A stretch of DNA of 5,385 bases, taken from NCBI GenBank assembly GCA_903644035.1, contig CAHJXG010000540.1, forward strand, positions 1-5,385. Reading direction: 5' to 3'. Source of the DNA: Rhodospirillales bacterium. Lineage in GTDB: Bacteria; Pseudomonadota; Alphaproteobacteria; Acetobacterales; Acetobacteraceae. The translations under genes and the position numbers were made by a program. The notes beneath the pieces were generated by a model that saw only the letters and a list, made by a program, of their open reading frames with translations, was not told where the DNA came from and searched no databases. Shown piece after piece: positions 1 through 5,385 of this stretch (positions are counted from its first letter, which is position 1; every line of letters starts with the position of its first letter).

Positions 1-188
1 TCCTGCAGCCGCGCCTCGTCGGCTCCGGCGTCGTGCACGCCCTCCACCCGCCAGACGCCGCGCGCCTCGTCGGCGAAAAAGAAGCCGACGGTCGCGCAGA
101 CCGTGCCGAGCGCGGCCTCATAGGCCTCCACCGCGGCGTCCGGCACCTCGACGAACACGGTCTCGAGCGGGACGGCGTGCCGCCTCAT
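1..188 (-). CDS. prmA: Probable ribosomal protein L11 methyltransferase, N-terminal fragment
   Basis: The first 62 codons of a gene that continues past the left edge. The visible protein starts MRRHAVPLETVFVEVPDAA and continues with AYEAALGTVCATVGFFFADE and then GVWRVEGVHDAG. This resembles the N-terminal substrate-recognition domain of alphaproteobacterial PrmA, including the W-x-V-E-G segment; the match is from memory of the family. PrmA uses S-adenosylmethionine to trimethylate ribosomal protein L11 in the cytoplasm. The methyltransferase domain lies outside the window, so the call rests on the N-terminus alone. The ATG (186-188) overlaps the uvrD stop as ATGA, and a strong Shine-Dalgarno GGAGAAGG sits just upstream inside uvrD. 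Both support this start and suggest co-translation with uvrD. The alternative is an unrelated short-domain protein, which I think less likely. Confidence 0.65.
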   Translation of the reverse strand, partial: MRRHAVPLETVFVEVPDAAVEAYEAALGTVCATVGFFFADEARGVWRVEGVHDAGADEARLQ

Positions 189-2380
189 GCCTTCTCCACG
201 AAGCGGTCCAGCAGGCGTTTCTGCCCGGCCTTCTCGAAGGCGATGTCGAGCCGGTCGTCATCCACCGCCAGCACCTGGCCGTAGCCGAACTTCTGGTGGA
301 ACACCCGGCTGCCGACCGAGATCGCATCCTGCCGGGCTGGCCGCGCCGGCTGCTCCCAGGCCTCGACGACGCGCGGCCCCGCCTGCCGCCGGGCCATCAG
401 GGGGCCGCTGGTGAACACGCTGGGGGCGGAGATCATCCGCGCCTCCCGCTGCATCGCCGCCGAGCCGGCGCGGTCCACATGCGCCTCCGGCAGCTCGTCC
501 ACGAAGCGGCTCGGGATGCTGCTCTGCCAGTTGGCATAGATGCGCCGGTTGGCGGCGTAGCTGACCACGGCTAGCTTGCGGGCGCGGGTCAGGCCGACAT
601 AGGCGAGGCGCCGCTCCTCCTCCAGCCCCTTCAGCCCGCCCTCATCCAGGGTGCGCTGGCTCGGGAACAGCCCCTCCTCCCAGCCCGGCAGGAACACGGT
701 GTCGAACTCCAGCCCCTTGGCGCCGTGCAGGGTCATCATGCTGGCGCGGTCGCCCTCGGCGTTCTGCTCGTTCTCCATCACCAGCGACACGTGGTCGAGG
801 AACCCGGCCAGCGTCTCGAAGTCGGCGAGCGCCCGGACCAGCTCCTTCAGGTTCTCCAGCCGCCCCGGCGCGTCCGGCGACTTGTCCTGCTTCCACATCT
901 CGGTGTAGCCGCTCTCGTCCAGCATCTTTGCCAATGTCAGCACATGGCCGTCGCGTGGCAGCTCCTCGCGCCACCGGGCGAACGACTGGAACAGGTCCTT
1001 CAACGCGGTCCCGACCCGGCCCTTCATCCCGCCCGATTGGACCAGGCGCTCGCCGGCCTGGGCGAGCGGGACCTGCTGCTCCCGCGCCGCCACGTGCATG
1101 GCGCGCAGCGCGACCTCGCCCACGCCGCGCCGGGGCACGTTGACGATGCGCTCGAACGCCAGGTCGTCGGAGGGCTGGTGCAGCACGCGCATGTAGGCGA
1201 TGGCGTCGCGGATTTCGGCGCGTTCGTAGAAGCGCAGCCCGCCCACCACGCGATACGGCAGGCCCAGCGTGATCATCCGCTCCTCGAAGGCGCGGGTCTG
1301 GGCGCTGGTGCGGACCAGGATCGCCATCTCGGCCAGAGGGTGCCCGCCGCGGCGCAGCGCTTCGATCCGGTCGCCCACCATGCGGGCCTCCTCGTCCGAG
1401 TCCCACAGGCTGACGACGCTCACCTTCTCGCCGTCGGCGTCGTTGCGGCCGGACCGCAGGGTCTTGCCCAGCCGTCCCTCGTTGTTGGCGATCAGCCCGG
1501 CGGCGGCACCCAGGATCGGCGTGGTCGAGCGGTAGTTGCGCTCCAGCTTGACGATCTGCGCGCCGGGGAAGTCCTTCTCGAACCGCAGGATGTTCTCGAC
1601 CTCGGCACCGCGCCACGAGTATATGGACTGATCGTCATCTCCCACGCAGCAGATGTTCTTGTGCGACTGCGCCAACAGGCGCAGCCACAAGTATTGCACC
1701 AGGTTGGTGTCCTGGTACTCGTCCACCAGGATGTAGCGAAATCTCTGGTGATACTGCGCCAGGATCTCCGGCTTGCTGCGCAGGATCTCCGTCATGTGCA
1801 GCAGCAGGTCGCCGAAGTCGGCGGTGTTGAGCTGCTTGAGCCGTGCCTGGTAGGCCGCGTACAGGTTGCGCGACTGGCCGCCGGCGAAATCGCCCTCCTC
1901 GGCCGCCGTCACCCGGTCGGGCGTCAGGCCGCGGTCCTTCCAGCGCTGGATCATGCCCATCAGCGCCGGGGGCGCCCAACGCTTCGCGTCGATGTGCGCG
2001 GCCTCCATCACCTGCTTCAGCAGGCGCAGCTGGTCATCGGAGTCGAGGATGGTGAAGCCGGAGGTCAGCCCGACCAGCTCCGCATGGCGGCGCAGCATCC
2101 GGGCGCACAGGGCGTGGAAGGTGCCGAGCCACAGCCCCTCCGCCGGTCGGCCCAGGATGGCGCCGACGCGCTCCCGCATCTCCTTCGCCGCCTTGTTGGT
2201 GAAGGTCACCGCCAGCACCTGGCCCGGCGCCGCCCGCCCGGTCAGCAGGATGTGCGCGAACCGGGTGGTCAGGACGCGGGTTTTGCCAGTGCCGGCGCCG
2301 GCCAGCACCAGGACGGGGCCATCCACCGCCTCGACCGCCTGGCGCTGCTCGGGGTTCAGCCGGGCGAGGTATTCGGTCAT
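185..2380 (-). CDS. uvrD: ATP-dependent 3'-5' DNA helicase UvrD/PcrA (DNA helicase II)
   Basis: A complete superfamily 1A helicase of 731 aa (E. coli UvrD is 720), acting in nucleotide excision and mismatch repair and on stalled transcription or replication complexes. All motifs are present in order: Q-motif LNPEQRQAV (8-16), Walker A GAGTGKT (28-34), Ia AVTFTNKAAKEM (57-68), Ib GTFHALC (86-92), Walker B VDEYQD (219-224), III GDDDQSIYSWRG (247-258), IV LERNYRS (279-285), GGLRFYERAEIRDAIAY (380-396), V TLHGAKGLEFD (550-560) and VI VGLTRAR (595-601). Nothing catalytic is missing. A linker of roughly 60 residues follows the core, then a C-terminal Tudor-like segment at about 687-729 with VFHQKFGYGQV; in PcrA/UvrD this module binds RNA polymerase. 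The start is ATG at 2378-2380, giving the family's usual MTEYLARLNPEQ beginning, but it has no recognisable Shine-Dalgarno. It lies 73 bp after metF and overlaps the prmA-like gene by 4 bp. UvrD and PcrA cannot be told apart from sequence alone. Confidence 0.96.
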   Translation of the reverse strand: MTEYLARLNPEQRQAVEAVDGPVLVLAGAGTGKTRVLTTRFAHILLTGRAAPGQVLAVTFTNKAAKEMRERVGAILGRPAEGLWLGTFHALCARMLRRHAELVGLTSGFTILDSDDQLRLLKQVMEAAHIDAKRWAPPALMGMIQRWKDRGLTPDRVTAAEEGDFAGGQSRNLYAAYQARLKQLNTADFGDLLLHMTEILRSKPEILAQYHQRFRYILVDEYQDTNLVQYLWLRLLAQSHKNICCVGDDDQSIYSWRGAEVENILRFEKDFPGAQIVKLERNYRSTTPILGAAAGLIANNEGRLGKTLRSGRNDADGEKVSVVSLWDSDEEARMVGDRIEALRRGGHPLAEMAILVRTSAQTRAFEERMITLGLPYRVVGGLRFYERAEIRDAIAYMRVLHQPSDDLAFERIVNVPRRGVGEVALRAMHVAAREQQVPLAQAGERLVQSGGMKGRVGTALKDLFQSFARWREELPRDGHVLTLAKMLDESGYTEMWKQDKSPDAPGRLENLKELVRALADFETLAGFLDHVSLVMENEQNAEGDRASMMTLHGAKGLEFDTVFLPGWEEGLFPSQRTLDEGGLKGLEEERRLAYVGLTRARKLAVVSYAANRRIYANWQSSIPSRFVDELPEAHVDRAGSAAMQREARMISAPSVFTSGPLMARRQAGPRVVEAWEQPARPARQDAISVGSRVFHQKFGYGQVLAVDDDRLDIAFEKAGQKRLLDRFVEKA
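189..197 (-). promoter_or_regulatory. Shine-Dalgarno site for the prmA-like gene, inside the uvrD 3' end
   Basis: On the minus strand the sequence GGAGAAGGC directly precedes the ATG, with GGAG five bases from the start codon. It is the clearest ribosome binding site in the window. It fixes the start of the prmA-like gene and shows that this gene can be initiated by itself as well as by coupling to uvrD termination. Confidence 0.6.
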
Positions 2381-2403
2381 CGGGCGGGCGTCCGGGCGGT
2401 CAT

Positions 2404-2450
2404 GCCGGGGCTATAGAACGGATGGCCAACGCGGCCAACCCGGCCCCGGC
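2404..2450. repeat. Inverted repeat spanning the metF-uvrD spacer
   Basis: GCCGGGGC (2404-2411) and GCCCCGGC (2443-2450) are perfect 8-bp complementary arms around a 31-bp interior. The interior holds two copies of GGCCAAC (2424-2430 and 2433-2439) at a 9-bp period. In RNA the arms could form a GC stem just after the metF stop, but no T-tract follows, so it is not a canonical intrinsic terminator. GC-rich spacers yield such dyads by chance fairly often. Confidence 0.35.
2410..2438 (-). promoter_or_regulatory. Candidate sigma-70 promoter for uvrD
   Basis: In the metF-uvrD spacer, the minus strand carries TTGGCC (2433-2438, 4 of 6 to TTGACA), a 17-bp spacer, and TATAGC (2410-2415, 4 of 6 to TATAAT). 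The predicted start of transcription is near 2403, about 23 bases before the uvrD ATG. It would give uvrD a supply independent of metF. The match is imperfect, and consensus-based calls in GC-rich alphaproteobacteria are unreliable, so this is a suggestion only. Confidence 0.3.
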
Positions 2451-2453
2451 CCG

Positions 2454-3425
2454 TCACGCCGCCGTGGCGGACGCCGGCTTTGCCCGTACGCCGAGCAGGT
2501 GGGCGATGGCGTAGGTGAGGTCCGGCCGGTTCAGCGTGTAGAAGTGGAACTCGTCCACCCCGTTCGCCTGGAGCAGGCGCACCTGCTCGGCGGCGACGAT
2601 GGCGGCGATCATGCGCCGGGTCTCCGGGTCGTCCTCGGTGCCCTCGAACATCGTGCCGAGCCAGTCCGGCACGCTCGTGCCGCACATGGCGCTGAACTTG
2701 GCCGCCTGGGCGTAGTTCGACACCGGCATGATGCCGGGCACGATCGACGCGGTGATCCCGGCGGCGAGCGCACGGTCCAGGAAACGCAGGAAGATCGTGC
2801 CGTCGAAGAAATACTGCGTGATCGCCCGCGTCGCCCCGGCGTCCAGCTTGCGCTTCAGGTTGTCCAGGTCGTGGTCGGCGTTCAGCGCCGTCGGGTGCGT
2901 CTCCGGATAGGCCGCGACGGACACCTCGAAATCCGCCACCCGGCGCAGCCCGGCCACCAGGTCGGCGGCGTAGGCGTAGCCCTCCGGATGCGGCGCATAC
3001 TCCTGGCCCGGCGGCGCGTCGCCACGCAGCGCCACGATGTGCCGCACGCCGGCGTCCCAGTACTGCCGGGCCACGTCGTCGACCTCCCCGCGCGATGCGC
3101 CGACGCAGGTCAGGTGCGCGGCCGGCGTCAGCCCGGTCTCGTTCACAATGCGGGCCACCGTCGCGTGGGTGCGGGCCTGCGTCGTGCCGCCCGCGCCGTA
3201 GGTGACGGAGACGAAGCGTGGTGCGAGCCGCTCCAGCCGGCGGATGCAGGTCCAAAGCTGCGCCTCCAGCGCGTCGTTCTTCGGCGGGAAGAACTCGAAG
3301 GACAGCGCCGGCGCCGGCAGGGCGGCGGTACGGGCCGGCAACCCGGCGAAGCGGGGGCCGGTCAGCCAGCGCTCCAGCGTGGCGGGCACCTCGGCCTCGG
3401 GCGTGTTGGCGGTGATCTGGTTCAT
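2454..3425 (-). CDS. metF: 5,10-methylenetetrahydrofolate reductase MetF
   Basis: A complete cytoplasmic flavoenzyme of 323 aa that reduces 5,10-methylene-THF to 5-methyl-THF, the methyl donor for methionine synthase. It aligns along its whole length with bacterial MetF. Key segments are LSFEFFPPK (41-49, E44 matching the catalytic Glu28 of E. coli), FVSVTYGAGG (71-80, T75 matching Thr59), HLTCVGAS (104-111), ALRGD (132-136, D136 matching the FAD-contacting Asp120), VAAYPETHP (170-178), NLKRKLDAGATRAITQYFFD (189-208, Q204 matching Gln183), PGIMPVSNYAQ (230-240) and FHFYTLNR (293-300). There is no C-terminal regulatory domain, so the SAM inhibition known from eukaryotic enzymes is not expected. 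The N-terminal tail is about 16 residues longer than in E. coli. The ATG at 3423-3425 lacks a good Shine-Dalgarno; an in-frame GTG at codon 13 is an alternative. It is divergent from the mlaC-like gene and probably heads a metF-uvrD-prmA unit. Confidence 0.96.
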   Translation of the reverse strand: MNQITANTPEAEVPATLERWLTGPRFAGLPARTAALPAPALSFEFFPPKNDALEAQLWTCIRRLERLAPRFVSVTYGAGGTTQARTHATVARIVNETGLTPAAHLTCVGASRGEVDDVARQYWDAGVRHIVALRGDAPPGQEYAPHPEGYAYAADLVAGLRRVADFEVSVAAYPETHPTALNADHDLDNLKRKLDAGATRAITQYFFDGTIFLRFLDRALAAGITASIVPGIMPVSNYAQAAKFSAMCGTSVPDWLGTMFEGTEDDPETRRMIAAIVAAEQVRLLQANGVDEFHFYTLNRPDLTYAIAHLLGVRAKPASATAA

Positions 3426-3448
3426 GGGCTATGATCCGGGTTATGATC
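3426..3448. repeat. Direct repeat GGGYTATGATC in the metF/mlaC divergent region
   Basis: GGGCTATGATC (3426-3436) is followed by GGGTTATGATC (3438-3448), an 11-bp repeat with one mismatch and a 12-bp period. A third, weaker relative, TATGGTC, lies at 3456-3462. The first copy ends flush against the metF start codon, so a protein bound here would block metF initiation or early transcription. Helically phased repeats next to a start are typical of operators, but no specific regulator is recognised. The repeat is visible; its function is inferred. Confidence 0.4.
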
Positions 3449-3449
3449 G

Positions 3450-3474
3450 CGTCGTTATGGTCTAATATACGACG
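3450..3474. promoter_or_regulatory. AT-rich dyad with possible divergent promoter elements
   Basis: CGTCGT (3450-3455) and ACGACG (3469-3474) form a perfect 6-bp inverted repeat around a 13-bp AT-rich centre. This is one of the few AT-rich spots in the window. On the plus strand TAATAT (3463-3468) could be a -10 element for the mlaC-like gene, with the weak TTATGA (3441-3446) as -35 at 16 bp. On the minus strand TATATT (3464-3469) could be the metF -10, though no good -35 is found. Its location between two divergent genes is the main support. Confidence 0.35.
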
Positions 3475-3521
3475 GACCCGACGCAACGCCATGCTCCGCT
3501 GCACGTTCCGCAGATCGATCC

Positions 3522-3541
3522 GTGGCGACGCGGACCGCCAC
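3522..3541 (+). other. Short stem-loop in the mlaC leader
   Basis: GTGGCG (3522-3527) and CGCCAC (3536-3541) can pair as a perfect 6-bp stem with an 8-base loop in the mlaC 5' leader. It ends about 8 bases before the presumed Shine-Dalgarno. It does not cover the ribosome binding site and has no T-run. A role in mRNA stability or translation is possible but unproven. Confidence 0.25.
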
Positions 3542-3549
3542 CCGACCAT

Positions 3550-3555
3550 GGAGAG
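3550..3555 (+). promoter_or_regulatory. Shine-Dalgarno site deciding the mlaC start
   Basis: GGAGAG lies 10 bases upstream of the ATG at 3566-3568. It overlaps an earlier in-frame ATG (3548-3550), which therefore cannot use it. This favours the 3566 start, which also places the signal peptide exactly at the N-terminus. Confidence 0.45.
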
Positions 3556-3565
3556 TCACTCCCCT

Positions 3566-4174
3566 ATGCTGACACGTCGCACCCTGCTCACCTACTCCCT
3601 GTCCACCGCCGCCGTGCTTGCCGCCCGGCCCTGGGCCAGCGCCTGGGCACAGCCGGCCGGGGACGCCACCGGGTTCGTGGTGCAGCTCGGCAACGCGCTG
3701 GTCGGCATCGTGAACGGTCCCGGCTCCTACGAGGAGAAGAAGCGCCGGCTCGGCCCGCTGATCGAGGAGGCCGTCGACGTGGAGGCCATCGCCCGCTTCT
3801 GCCTCGGCCGCTACTGGCGCACCGCGACGCCGCCCCAGCAGCAGCAGTTCTCCCAGCTTTTCCACGCCGTGCTGCTGAACAACATCGGCGGCAGGCTCGG
3901 CCAGTTCCAGGGCGTCACCTTCAACCCGACCAGCACGACCCAGCAGGAGGGCAACAGCCTGGTGGGCACGACCATCCGCCGCCCCAACCAGCAGCCGAAC
4001 AACGTGCAATGGGTGGTGAGCCAGGCGTCGGGACGGCCGAAGATCATCGACGTGATCGCGGAGGGCATCAGCCTGCGCGTGACGCAGCGCAGCGACTACG
4101 CCGCGTTCATCTCCCGCAACAACAACGACGTGGGCGCGCTCATCAACGCCATGCGCCAGCAGGCGGCCGCGTAG
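3566..4174 (+). CDS. mlaC: MlaC/Ttg2D-family periplasmic phospholipid-binding protein
   Basis: A 202-aa exported protein of the MlaC/toluene-tolerance family (PF05494). Members shuttle phospholipids through the periplasm between the MlaA outer-membrane complex and the MlaFEDB inner-membrane transporter. The N-terminus is a Tat-like signal, TRRTLLT (3-9), then a hydrophobic stretch to about residue 20 and a likely cleavage after A28 (SAWA|Q). The mature part shows family blocks: an EKKRRLGPLIEEAVDVEAIA helix (57-76), FCLGRYWRTATPPQQQQF (78-95), LFHAVLLNNIGGRLGQF (98-114) and KIIDVIAEGISLRVTQRSDY (159-178), ending with a helix to 198. Length is typical. The frame stays open back to 3431, but those 45 Arg-rich residues would bury the signal, so I start at 3566. 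No mlaA, B, D, E or F is beside it. The hopanoid-associated protein HpnM belongs to the same family and cannot be excluded. The last 32 bp overlap the convergent acetyltransferase gene. Confidence 0.88.
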   Translation: MLTRRTLLTYSLSTAAVLAARPWASAWAQPAGDATGFVVQLGNALVGIVNGPGSYEEKKRRLGPLIEEAVDVEAIARFCLGRYWRTATPPQQQQFSQLFHAVLLNNIGGRLGQFQGVTFNPTSTTQQEGNSLVGTTIRRPNQQPNNVQWVVSQASGRPKIIDVIAEGISLRVTQRSDYAAFISRNNNDVGALINAMRQQAAA

Positions 4175-4676
4175 CCACGCTCTCGAACACCAGCATCGGG
4201 TGGCCGTCCCGCTCGAACGTGCCGCAGGGCCGCATCCCGATGGCGCCAAGCAGCACGCGGGACGAGATGTTGCTGTCCCGCGCGACGGCCACGACCCGGC
4301 GCATCCCCGCCTGATCATGGGCGAAGCGCAGCGCCGCGCCCGCGGCCTCCCGCGCCAGCCCATGCCCCCGCGTCTCCGGCCGGAAGGCGAAGCGGAGCGC
4401 CATGCCCCGGCCGTCCGTGCGCTCATGCACGCCGGTCAGGCCCAGGGTCGCCTGGCCCGGCGCGTCGCGCACGAGCCACATGCCGACACCGTGCGTCGGC
4501 CAGAACGCCACCTCCTGCGCCAGCTCCTCGGCCACCCGGCCCGGGGAGCGCACGCCCCCCAACATCTGCCCGAACACCAGGGGGTCACCCTTCAACGCCC
4601 GGAGATCGGACAGATCGTGCCAGCCCACAGGCGACAGCAGCAGCCGGCCGGTCCGGATCACCCAGGCCGGGTTCAC
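4143..4676 (-). CDS. GNAT-family N-acetyltransferase, RimJ/RimL-like
   Basis: A 177-aa protein of the acetyltransferase_3 type (PF13302), which transfers acetyl from acetyl-CoA to an amine. Visible features are the opening TGRLLLSPVGWHDLSDLRAL (9-28), a central strand GQATLGLTGVH (74-84), the strand ALRFAFRPETRG (93-104), the acetyl-CoA pyrophosphate loop RGHGLAREAAGAALRFA (103-119), and the C-terminal signature DSNISSRVLLGAIGM (134-148) with N136 and S139. Relatives acetylate ribosomal protein N-termini, antibiotics or small amines, so the substrate cannot be read from sequence. The start is a GTG at 4674-4676 with no clear Shine-Dalgarno; another GTG at codon 6 or an upstream CTG are alternatives. 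It lies 36 bp after the ettA stop in the same reading frame and is probably cotranscribed with ettA. Its last 9 codons and stop are antisense to the end of the mlaC-like gene. Confidence 0.87.
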   Translation of the reverse strand: MNPAWVIRTGRLLLSPVGWHDLSDLRALKGDPLVFGQMLGGVRSPGRVAEELAQEVAFWPTHGVGMWLVRDAPGQATLGLTGVHERTDGRGMALRFAFRPETRGHGLAREAAGAALRFAHDQAGMRRVVAVARDSNISSRVLLGAIGMRPCGTFERDGHPMLVFESVATRPPAGAWR

Positions 4677-4712
4677 GACGGCGCCGCCCAGCTTGGATGA
4701 GTTGGGTGCGGA

Positions 4713-5385
<673 letters not shown>

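Noticed and set aside
725..2416. A 563-codon plus-strand open frame opposite uvrD
   Set aside because: It is antisense to a helicase with every motif intact. Its translation is low-complexity and rich in Q, V, L, A and R, with no recognisable domain, as expected of a shadow frame in GC-rich DNA.
1866..3434. A 522-codon plus-strand open frame crossing uvrD and metF
   Set aside because: It runs antisense through two unambiguous genes and the spacer between them, with Arg/Gly/Val-rich composition and no motif. It is a stop-poor artefact of GC bias.
2377..3549. A 390-codon minus-strand frame overlapping metF
   Set aside because: It is a shifted frame of metF, rich in Arg, Gly and Ala. The true metF frame aligns throughout with the family.
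3431..3565. An upstream N-terminal extension of the mlaC-like protein
   Set aside because: The frame is open, but the 45 residues are Arg-rich and would place the signal peptide internally. The ATG at 3566 has a Shine-Dalgarno and a textbook signal sequence.
3426..3565. A SAM or SAH riboswitch upstream of metF
   Set aside because: I could not identify a conserved riboswitch core or the expected pairing on the minus strand, and the likely metF leader is only about 30 bases if the AT-rich -10 is used. A covariance-model search would settle it.
4140..4210. An intrinsic terminator between the convergent genes
   Set aside because: There is only a short GCGGCCGC palindrome (4163-4170) and no T-tract on either strand; the genes overlap, leaving no spacer.

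Overview
This 5.4 kb window is very GC-rich, tightly packed chromosomal DNA. Gene content and protein style suggest an alphaproteobacterium, perhaps Rhodospirillales/Acetobacteraceae. That placement is inferred from codon bias and remembered family sequences; no rRNA or other marker is present. There is no transposase, phage gene, integrase, CRISPR array, tRNA or rRNA, and no sign of an accessory island.

Layout from left to right: (i) the 5' end of a gene resembling prmA (ribosomal protein L11 methyltransferase), minus strand, running off the left edge; (ii) uvrD, a complete superfamily 1A helicase of 731 aa, minus strand, overlapping the prmA-like start by 4 bp; (iii) metF (methylenetetrahydrofolate reductase), minus strand, 73 bp upstream of uvrD; (iv) a 140-bp divergent intergenic region with repeats and candidate promoter elements; (v) an MlaC-family periplasmic protein with a Tat-like signal peptide, the only plus-strand gene; (vi) a RimJ/RimL-like GNAT acetyltransferase, minus strand, whose 3' end overlaps the MlaC gene by 32 bp tail to tail; (vii) the C-terminal 223 residues of the ABC-F protein EttA, minus strand, running off the right edge. 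No gene-free stretch exceeds 300 bp.

The minus-strand genes form two likely transcription units: ettA-GNAT on the right and metF-uvrD-prmA on the left, separated by the plus-strand mlaC. The genes are housekeeping: one-carbon/methionine metabolism, DNA repair, translation (EttA, probable PrmA, possibly the GNAT) and outer-membrane lipid transport. I see no multi-gene novel system. The items worth a second look are small-scale: a possible leaderless 8-codon ORF coupled to uvrD, an unusual repeat cluster between metF and mlaC, and the overlap and same-frame junctions around the GNAT gene.
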